Assembly: GCA_023228925.1 (NCBI GenBank)
Contig: JALOAF010000015.1
Coordinates: 1 to 27,401, forward strand
DNA: 27,401 bases
Reading direction: 5' to 3'
Origin: Candidatus Absconditabacterales bacterium
Lineage (GTDB): Bacteria; Patescibacteriota; Gracilibacteria; Absconditabacterales; Absconditicoccaceae
Shown here: one piece after another, positions 19,811 to 27,401 of the stretch
Layout: the number at the start of each line of letters is the position of its first letter
How positions within the stretch are numbered: the stretch's first letter is position 1
The notes under the pieces: generated by a model
The model's input: only the letters and a program-made list of their open reading frames with translations
What the model was told of the DNA's origin: nothing
Database searches by the model: none
Program-made: the position numbers and the translations under genes

Positions 19811-21220
19811 ATGGCTAATTTCAATTTTTCAAAGATTATTGCATGAGTATGACCAATTTTAGCAAAAGAAACCGTTCTATCAAAAATTATCAACATGGTA
19901 GATGTTTTTAGATTTAGTTTATCTGGTGGTTTTGATGATAACAATAAAAAATATATTGAAACTATTATGAAATTGGACAATAGTAAAACCATTATGATGG
20001 AAACTAAATGATGTGATATTAGAGTAAAAAATTTAGTGGATATAAAATTAAAAAAATGATCTACTATAAATATAGACTATTCAGAATATGCTCAAGAATG
20101 AGACAAACAAGTTTTCATAGATTATCAAAAATTATGAGAATTATGAATTGGTGCAAAAATTAGATTTGAACAAAGTAATATTTTAGTAGAAGTTAGTGAA
20201 ATTGTAGCTGACGATAATATAAATTGTAAAGTTTTGGAATGATGAACTCTTTTGCAATTTGATAGGGTTAGATTTTTGGATAGTCCAATAGATTTTGGGG
20301 TTTTGACAGAAAAAGACAAAAAGGATATTTTACGGTGATTGGAGTATGGAATACATATGATTGCTCTATCTGGTGTAAAGACTCCAGATGATATTTTGGA
20401 ACTAAAGGCATTTCTCAATGAACAAAATAGAGGAAATATGAAAATTGTTGCAAAAATAGAAACTTTAGAATGATTGAAAAACTTGGATGCAATCAACTCT
20501 ATTTCAGATAGTATTATTTTTGTTTTTGATAAAATAGAAGCAGAAATGAAAAGTTTAAAACTATCAAAAGAGGCTTTGATAAAGAAAATTCAAAATACTG
20601 GTAAACCAGTAGCTGTTAGTTTTATCTCTAGTATATGAAGCAAAAACTACCCATTTAGAACAAAGGAAGGAATTAAAGAGTTTTGTGATTTGTCTATAGA
20701 TTCCTTTGTACTAGAACATATTATAGAGGAAGAGGAAACTCTGCCAATTATTACTGAAACTTATGAATTATTGGAAAAGTGTGAAGAAGAGGTAAAAGAT
20801 GTAGAAGCTAAAAGATTTGATGATGATGAAGATTTTGCTGTAAGAGATTATATTATCTACAATGCTTATAGGGTAACTAGAGAGCTAGATATAAAAGCTA
20901 TTGTTTGTTTTACTGATAACGGCTATTCTTCTGCTAGATTATCTTCATTAGCTCCTAAAGTTCCTGTAATTACCTTCACAAAATCAGATGAAACCTATAG
21001 ATTTTTAAATATGATACGATGAGCCAGATGATATAAAATTTCTGAATCTTTCAATTATGAAAATCTAAAAAGAATAGGGAAGGAAATGATTAGAATAATT
21101 TTCAAATGAAATATTTCCTTGGACGATAAGATTGTGATTGTTCAGTCAAATGAATATCAAAAAGACGAAAGAAGCGATATGATCAATGGAGTAGAATTAT
21201 ATAAATTTAAAAATATCTAA
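19811..21220 (+). CDS. pyk: pyruvate kinase, divergent
   Basis: 469 residues, the usual length. The fold can be traced: SKIIAGVGPILAKETVLSKI (about 7-26), VFRFSLSGG (32-40) in place of the usual RLNFSHG, METKGGDIR (63-71) for DTKGPEIR, a B-domain, VAKIETLEGLKNLDAI (about 212-227) with the catalytic Lys and the Mg-binding Glu, GKPVAVSFI, and the C-terminal domain FTDNGYSSARLSSLAPKVPV (about 378-397). Several signatures are changed: the VARGDLG motif after KIE is replaced by IIFVFDKIE, ATQMLESM by AVSFISSIG, and the GxDAVMLSGETA segment by IDSFVLEHIIEEEET. It may be slow, regulatory or changed in specificity. The enzyme normally converts phosphoenolpyruvate and ADP to pyruvate and ATP in the cytoplasm. 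Confidence 0.85.
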
Positions 21221-21280
21221 TTTTTTTCTATATATTTATAATTTCATAAAAAGGATGTTTTTTAGCCATGTTTTTTTGTT

Positions 21281-21308
21281 TTGACATTTATGCTTTTTTG
21301 TTTATAAT
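21281..21308 (+). promoter_or_regulatory. near-consensus sigma70-type promoter for the giant gene
   Basis: A perfect TTGACA at 21281-21286 and a perfect TATAAT at 21303-21308, separated by 16 bases, lie in the 170-base gap between pyk and the giant ORF. Initiation near 21315 would leave a leader of about 75 bases before the ATG at 21391. This is the strongest promoter match seen in the window. Confidence 0.65.
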
Positions 21309-21390
21309 AAGTTGTTTTTGTGTGGATAATTTGCAAAATTTAAATTTTAGTTTATACTTGTATTAGTACTTTATATACTAAAACAAAGTA

Positions 21391-24300
21391 ATGGGAAATA
21401 AAAGAAAAAGCAATGGGATAAATATCTTAAAAACCAAATTACAAGAAGAAGAGGTTAATAATATATTTTTTAACATATTTTTTCTGAAAAAATGATTAAA
21501 TTCAAAAGATTTTGAAGCTTTATTACAATCTTTTGGTGAAGAAAAAAATGAATCTATGGACTCTATTTCCAAACTAATTTCAGCTAATAAAGTAAAACTT
21601 GTAGATTTAGAAAAATTGTCGGTAAATTTAAATAATATTTTAGATTATGATGAAAGAGATTTTTTGGACACTAATTTACAAAATATTATAGCCCAAATTT
21701 TCTTAAAAAAATTGTATGAACTTTGACAAAAATCTCCAAATTTTAAAGAAAATTTTGAATTAATGTTTGGAGAAGTAGAGAAAATAAAAAACAAAAAATT
21801 ATCATTTAGAGTTATAACTACAAGGAGAGACGACTTATTTCGTTGTTTCCCTGATTTATTAAAATGAATACAAATATCCAATAAAGATATATTTGATGAT
21901 TTAGAAAAAGCCTGACATTCTATAAATAAGATAAATAGTTTTTGAGATCAAGACCTTTCTACTCAACATATCATTTCTGAATTATTATATCGGCAAAATA
22001 AAACCAGCATTTCTAAGATAGAGACTCTTCAAAAAAATATTGAAAATCAGGCAAAAAATTTAGCAAATCCTGTTCACAAGCTTTCGTTAGGATCTGTTTC
22101 TGATAGAATAGTGGATCTTGGTGGAAAAAAAGATAAAGAAGAATTATCTAACGAAGAAAGAGAAAGCATAAATAAACAAATATGGCAAGAATATTTAAAA
22201 AATATGGAAACTGAAGAAAACAATAAAAACATTATCGCGATTTTACAAAAATTAGTAAATAATAATTTTAATTTTTGAGAATTGACAAGTGGAGAACAAA
22301 CAATATTTGTTCAAAAACATATAGAAAAAGCATTATCAAGTACAAATGTTTTCTTGGATAGTTGGGATATTGATAAAAAGACTTATGATAGATTTTTAAA
22401 AGAAATATCTGATTTTGAAAAAAAAGAACATGAGTTAAGAATTCCTTTTTCGGATTGAAATGAGATAATCTTAGATATAAAAAAGTGATTTAGATGATGA
22501 GAACACCTTCAGTTTTTAGATTTAGAAAATTTTAAAGAAACAAAAAGTTTGCCAATATTTTTTGATATTAGTTTAGAAAAAAATGAACCAGAAATTATTC
22601 AATTATTAGAAGATAAGGAAAATGCGATTTTGAGTTCTAGTAAAAATTATGATGGATTATTTAGTTCTTATTATACAAAAAATTGAGAAGTTCGTTTGGG
22701 GAATAATTATAAAATAAAGTTGGAATGAGTGGAATTGACTGTAGATGAATTGGATTCTATGTTTGATGAAAATAAAGAAGACTTAGAAAAGTCTTTAAAA
22801 CGCTTTGGACTTTGGGAACAAACAAGCAATGTTTTTCAAAAAGTTATTAGTAGTAAAAAAACATTAGACGATTTTGCTAATAACTCTCAAAATACCTCTA
22901 TTTTTGAAGGAATGTTAAAGGAATTAAATTTAGATATACTATCAAAGGATCTAAAATTTGATTTAAATAATGTTAACAAGTTGCCTCATTTGTATTTGTT
23001 TTGAAATGCTAATAAAGAAAATATTGATGCATATAAAAAAGAGTATTCTACACCAAAAGATGAAAGAAAAAATTCCAGCATATTGTCCTTAAATGAAAAA
23101 CATGGAGCAGAAAAGGCTGAAGAATATGCTAAAGAAATTTTTGAAGAATTGGAAAATAGTGCATATAGTGAAAATCCTTATTATATTTTTGATGATGCAA
23201 AAAGTAAGTATGATTCATTAAATTCAGATTGAAAGAAAAAATTTGAAGAAGTTTTGGAACAACTTTCTCAAGACTCTAAAGATACACAGATACAAGATTT
23301 AACTACTGAATTATTTGACTATTTACATGGTACAGAAGAAGAAGAAGAGGTTCAAAGAGAAAAGGTAGAAACAGAAGAAGAGAGATTTATGAAAGAACGA
23401 GAAAGCTTATCATGATATGATTTTAATTGAGAAAAAGATAAAGGATTTCGTCCCGGCACCAGATTGTTTATTAACACTCGTGGCTCCAAATTACCTCCAA
23501 TGGATAAAGAAGATACTTTTTTCGAATTTGAAATAGTAAGTGTTGGAGATTCCTCTTTTGATGTAAAAGTAATGTGAAATGAGATAGATTCGGATGCTAT
23601 AGGACAGATTTTTACTCTTCCAAAGACAGCTGAACATTTAAGTAAAATGAAATGATCTGGAGAAATTTTTAAAGTAGATAAACTTAGTTGAAATGATTGG
23701 AATAGTTCAATGAACAATATAATCAAATCTAGTTTTTTCAAAAAATTTAATGTTTTTGGTGAACAAGAATGACAAATAAAATTAAAAGATTGAAAACTTA
23801 TTAACGACAAATGAGAAGAAATACAGTCTTTTGGGCGTTCTGTTGATATTTGGGATTGAAACAAAAAGGGTAGACCCTGACAATCTAAAGAGCACACAAC
23901 ATATGAAATAAAAAAGATTGACAAGTCTAAATGAACCGTGAAAGTTAGTTGTAATTTTGATTGACAAGATGAAGATGATTTATCTAAATGGGTAAATTAT
24001 AAATATGAAAAAGAATTATCTTTTGAAAAATTTATATTATTGATGGAATCAAAGAGCCTCCGTGGATATACAAAAGAAGAACATAAAGATAGAATGACCA
24101 AATATAACGTTAATTATGATGGCAGCAATAAGGTCGGTTATCCACAAAAAGGCTTGCTCAAGTTTTACTCTTTAGCTGCTATTGGGAATGCTTTTAAAAA
24201 TGGTTTTAAAGCAATCAAAGAATGAACCAAGAAAATAGAAGAAGAACAAACAGAAGATTTTGAAAACTTTTTATATTCAAAATGATGACTTGATTTATAT

Positions 24301-26238
24301 GCTAAACTATGATCTATTACATCTATGTTTGGTTTGTTTCCAACTGTATCAGAAGCATTTGACCGTACACAATTAGACTTTTATAATGAAAGAGAAAATA
24401 AAACTTGGAAGAAAATTGAAATTCGATATAAAAAATTTGAGTCAGATCCCCATTTTGCAAGTATGCGATGAGATCAATTAGATAAACTACTTACCACACC
24501 AGGTTATATTTGATGAGATAGAAACAGACACAAGGTTGCTGCGGCGTTTTTGATACTGATGAAAAAAGACTGACCATATGGTAGAGGTGGGTTATTAAAG
24601 TATATGTGAAAGTGATTTTGGATAGAAAAATTTTTGGGAAAAGAACATCTTGTGAGATTTCAAAATATGCAAAAAGAAAGACAAAGACAATTAGAGGAAT
24701 ATCATGACAACAATCCTCATCGAAGAAAAACTAGGCAAGAAGAATTAAATAGGCTAGAGTTTGATTATATTGTATGAGTTATAGATGGTAGAGAACCATT
24801 TCTTTCTCTAAAAGATGAGTTTTTGTGGGCAGGTACTTGGTCTAGAAAATTTGCTACTACATTAGATGAACACTCTAAAGCATATTTTTCTAGCTTTAAA
24901 AAAAGATCAGATGAAATATGAGATATTTCTTTTAGACAAGCAGAACAAGAGTATTTTAGAATGATTACAGCAGGTAGAATACATAAAGCGTTACCGTTTC
25001 TAAAAAGAATAATGGAAGATGCACAAACTAAGCAAGAAGAATCAAGAGCTAAAATGTATTTTTTATGAGCTATGCTTACGGGCATTATCAAGAACTGACA
25101 AGATGTAAGTGTGATGACTGAGTTCTGGACTATAGCTAGGACAATGTGACTTTTACCAGGTATCTGGTGTAGAGATACAGATCAGGCTGATAAGGTTCAA
25201 ATATTGTTGGATGGAATTACTTCAGTGCCTCCTTTTGAAAAATTTTCAACATCAACAAAATACAAAAAATCAGATTTTGAACCATGAACATTCAATTCGG
25301 AGCAATCTAATATGAAATTTTTATCTAAAGATTTTCCTAATTATCGAAAAAAATATGGTGACAAAATACTAGATGTTTTAGAATTTAGAGAGATGAACTC
25401 TGAAAATAGTATTATAAATTTAGCAGAGAAGTGAGATAAAAATGCCCATATATATAAAAGTATTATAAATTTAAGTAGAGAAGAAACCCAGGAAGATATA
25501 AATCAAAAAGTTTCTTATACATATTGATATTATGCACATTCTCCGTTAACTGCTAACAAATGAGTTGTAGAAAAACTAGTTCCAAGAAATTGAGATTATA
25601 AATGAAAAGAAACAATAGAAATTGAATCAGCACAAGAATTTTGGAAATCAGTTTGAAGTACTATAAGTACATCTAGGCAGTCCAGTAAGTGAGTTGTAGA
25701 GTTTTATTTATGAAAGTTTTGGAATCGATTTGATATTGATGTTTGGGATCAGTGAAATGTAAGTTTTATGATGAGATGATTGTCTTTGGTAAAACAATTA
25801 AAATCAAAAGGAAAGGATAAAGAAGCTAAATACCTTTTACGATATTTAATAAAATGAAACATACATGAAAAGCTTTGAGCTTTCCCTAGTGAGTTTGGTA
25901 CTGTAGTAGATAAGTTTGTGGAATTTTTTGACAATAATGTAGACATGATAGATAGTAAAATGGTAAAAAATACTTTTGGTGATGAGGCTGCAATTGGTTT
26001 TGATGACCCATATTGAATGCTTAATTGGAATGAGTTTTCTAATATAATTATGGCTACTGATTGATATTGAGGAACAAAAGAAAAAAATGAATATCAGAGA
26101 AAACATAATAGAGCTCAAGAAAATCAAATAAATCGACATATAGATAGAATAAGTAGAAGTTTAAAAAGAAAGACAATTTTTGGTCAGCCTATCGTGCCTG
26201 ATTCAGATGAAGAGGTAGAATATGGTTCTGATTTATAA
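21391..26238 (+). CDS. giant 1615-residue protein of unknown function
   Basis: A single frame of 1615 codons to TAA at 26236-26238 once TGA is read as Gly; about 80 TGA codons break it otherwise. No signal peptide and no clear transmembrane helix at the start, so probably cytoplasmic. The first 650 residues are helical, charged (Lys, Glu, Asp, Asn) and partly coiled-coil-like. A region from about 650 to 890 looks beta-rich (FRPGTRLFINTRGSK, FEFEIVSVGDSSFDVKVMG, TYEIKKIDKSKGTVKVSC), suggesting small barrel domains. From about 915 on it is helical again, with a hydrophobic patch (about 963-990, LYAKLGSITSMFGLFPTVSE), a basic stretch near 1090-1120 and a long, Trp/Phe-containing helical C-terminal part. 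The tail is acidic (PDSDEEVEYGSDL). I recognise no enzyme motif. It has its own strong promoter and is not overlapped by other genes. Confidence 0.85.
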
Positions 26239-26311
26239 TTTATTTTGTAATGATTTTGATTTTATCTTTTACAGCAGTAATAAATTATGATTGAAGGGTT
26301 GAATTCCCACT

Positions 26312-26340
26312 AAAAATCACCAGTAAAATGTTTTTAAAAA
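26312..26340. repeat. short dispersed repeat, copy 2
   Basis: Near-copy of 12837-12865, sharing the exact core CACCAGTAAAAT (26318-26329) with similar A- and T-runs on either side. It lies about 75 bases after the giant gene. Confidence 0.35.
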
Positions 26341-26388
26341 AATAGTCAGACATTAATTGATATAGTTGTTTGTAGATTTTAGTTACTT

Positions 26389-26409
26389 ATAAAAAGTAAT
26401 GCTTTTTAT
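26389..26409. terminator. AT-only hairpin, possible terminator of the giant gene
   Basis: ATAAAAAG (26389-26396) and CTTTTTAT (26402-26409) form a perfect 8-base inverted repeat around a 5-base loop. It lies about 150 bases after the giant gene's stop. The stem has one G-C pair only and no long T-run follows, so termination activity is uncertain. Confidence 0.3.
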
Positions 26410-26541
26410 TCATATATAATTTATCTAGTTGTTGAATTTGTTAATTTCTCGTGTAAGTTTATAAAGGTATTAACTATTATAACTATTCAAGTGGAAACTT
26501 TCAAATTTTAATTTAGGTTTTTACAATTTAATTGTTTTATT

Positions 26542-26937
26542 ATGAATATACTAATAACGGCTGGTGCAATAATTATTAATGAAGAACGTAAAATTCTTTT
26601 AGTATTGAGACCTGCTGATAAAAAAATATTCCCTAATTGTTGGGCTCTTCCTGGTGGTAAAATTGAAGCATGAGAATCTTTGGAAGATACTGTGATAAGG
26701 GAGGTTAAGGAGGAAACATGATTAGTCTTTTCTCCTTTAGAAAAGTATACATTTACTGAGTATATTTCTAATGAAAGTCATAATATAAGCCATTTGTTTT
26801 TTTGAAAATGAAATTGAACAATACATCCTGAAACAAAAGCTATATGGTATTCTTTTAAAGAGATATCTTCTCTTAAATTAGCATTTAACCAACATCTTGT
26901 TTTTGAAGATTTATATAAAAAATGAATTATTTTTTAG
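26542..26937 (+). CDS. Nudix hydrolase, MutT-like
   Basis: 131 residues. The complete Nudix box is present: G39-x5-E45-x7-R53-E54-V55-x-E57-E58-x-G60-L61 (GGKIEAGESLEDTVIREVKE and on). Both G44 and the invariant G60 are TGA codons, which is direct support for reading UGA as Gly. The N-terminus is the usual beta-strand AGAIIINEERKILLVLR, and WALPGGK precedes the box. Length and the PGGKIE context fit MutT or CTP-pyrophosphohydrolase-type members that clear oxidised or non-canonical nucleoside triphosphates; the exact substrate cannot be told from sequence. It stands alone between the 303-base gap and the transposase remnant. Confidence 0.92.
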
Positions 26938-26984
26938 TTTTTTAATTTAGAAAAAAAAGTCCCTCCAAGTGATGAAGTAAAGGA

Positions 26985-27045
26985 TACGAATAGACAACAC
27001 GTCCTGCACGACATATTTCATACGGTCGTACGAGGCCGAAACATT
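26985..27045. other. GC-rich island with imperfect hairpin
   Basis: About 48% G+C over 60 bases, against well under 35% around it. CCTGCACGAC (27003-27012) pairs with GTCGTACGAGG (27025-27035) with one bulge and one mismatch around a 12-base loop. It sits exactly where the transposase frame loses homology after its TDN motif, so it may be a mobile-element end or the scar of another insertion. Not recognised further. Confidence 0.4.
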
Positions 27046-27401
27046 ATCTGTTCTTATAGTATGTACTCTAAATGGCACTTTCTCTAGTAATGATTTAATG
27101 AATTCTATACTTTCCACTATTCAATATTCTTCTAGTATTTCTCAATATACCCATCTTGTACAATCATCTATTGTACTATAGGAACAAATCTGTTTACTAT
27201 CTTCAATAGGGGAAGCTCACATCTACTTGTAGTTCGCCTGGCATGGGTAAATTGTAGAGTGTTCGTTCCCTTTTTTGTTTTACTCCTTTTGAGATTCAGT
27301 ACCTTATATACATTCTCCTTCCAATTCTCCATATGGTTGTTGGATCTAAATTTATTCCCATATCTTCAAAAATAGTATGAGCAATTGTTTGGGGTCACAA
27401 C
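27046..27401 (-). pseudogene. decayed DDE transposase (rve/IS481-like), cut by window edge
   Basis: On the minus strand the reading begins off the right edge with LGPQTIAHTIFEDMG, TTIWRIGRRMYIRYG and ERTLYNLPMPGELQVDVSFP, the helix-turn-helix end and first catalytic Asp of an integrase-core transposase. The frame then closes at TAG near 27198; shifting frame around the GGGG at 27209-27212 restores YSTIDDCTRWVYGEILEEYG, IEFIKSLLEKVPFR and HTIRTDN, which carries the second catalytic Asp. Homology stops there: the expected G-x-E and the third catalytic residue are lost at the GC-rich island. One frameshift plus the truncation make it inactive. Family is IS481-like or IS3-like by the order of motifs; the terminal repeats are not visible. 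Confidence 0.7.

Larger units (their letters stand above)
26239..26541. other. 303-base intergenic region with a doubtful 31-residue ORF
   Basis: An ATG at 26250 opens a 31-codon frame to TAG at 26343-26345 (MILILSFTAVINYDGRVEFP and eleven more residues), too short to judge. The second copy of the short dispersed repeat lies inside it (26312-26340). An AT hairpin follows at 26389-26409. A weak promoter for the Nudix gene is possible, TTGTTA at 26438-26443 and TATAAA at 26460-26465, 16 bases apart. Nothing else is recognised. Confidence 0.35.

Noticed and set aside
20125..20496. 123-residue minus-strand standard-code ORF
   Set aside because: Antisense to pyruvate kinase, whose motifs are clear on the plus strand.
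21200..21240. Inverted repeat TATAAAT / ATTTATA around the pyk stop as a terminator
   Set aside because: The loop would be 27 bases, the stem has no G-C pair, and no T-run follows the stem.
23352..23924. 190-residue minus-strand standard-code ORF
   Set aside because: It lies antisense inside the giant plus-strand gene; it has no recognisable domain, and the plus frame is continuous in code 25.
26240..26325. A tRNA-like 3' end: GGGTTGAATTCCC followed by an ACCA some bases later
   Set aside because: The loop lacks the conserved C of TTCGA, only three stem pairs form, and no matching acceptor strand, D-arm or anticodon arm is found upstream.

Overview
The window comes from a bacterium that reads UGA as glycine (genetic code 25), so a member of the Absconditabacteria (SR1) or Gracilibacteria (BD1-5/GN02) lineages of the Patescibacteria/CPR. 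In-frame TGA codons run through every gene, and they fall exactly where conserved glycines belong: Walker A and LSGGE motifs of UvrA, the Nudix box, the HNH motif, a lipobox. Read with the standard code, almost every gene falls into fragments; read with TGA as Gly, about twenty long ORFs cover most of the window. The DNA is very AT-rich, and the starts lack a visible Shine-Dalgarno motif and instead sit behind A/T-rich leaders. I did not recognise any tRNA, rRNA or CRISPR array.

Layout. 186-1277 (minus): two small membrane proteins, one resembling PrgI/VirB3 of type IV secretion systems. 1371-2021 (plus): a type IV prepilin-like protein. 2018-2980 (minus): a class I methyltransferase resembling the EgtD family. 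3035-3940 (minus): a stand-alone HD-domain alarmone-hydrolase-like protein, divergent from 4349-6556 (plus), a full-length RelA/SpoT homologue. 6578-9774 (plus): a compact run of a membrane zinc-ribbon protein, a pilus-assembly-like protein with an N-terminal anchor, a membrane-anchored solute-binding-like protein and a lipoprotein. 9777-12737 (minus): UvrA. 13131-13823 (minus): an HNH nuclease with an SRA/YDG-like N-terminal region. 14026-18182 (minus): four envelope/membrane proteins, of which two are built from VirB2/TrbC-like two-helix units (one unit and three units), and two are consecutive same-frame ORFs separated by a single TAA. 18346-21220 (plus): an archaeal-PINA-like ATPase with KH domain but no PIN domain, then a strongly diverged pyruvate kinase. 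21391-26238 (plus): a 1615-residue protein of unknown function behind a near-consensus promoter. 26542-26937 (plus): a Nudix hydrolase. 26980-27401: a GC-rich hairpin island and a decayed transposase running off the edge.

Themes. The cell-surface genes (prepilin, PilX-like and solute-binding-like proteins, PrgI-like and VirB2-like membrane proteins) suggest a pilus or secretion apparatus of the kind these host-dependent bacteria are thought to use for attachment and uptake. The VirB4-type ATPase and prepilin peptidase expected with it are not in the window. The best candidates for undescribed biology are the tandem VirB2-like proteins with their two large membrane partners, the PIN-less PINA-like ATPase, the pyruvate kinase with altered active-site motifs, and the giant protein.
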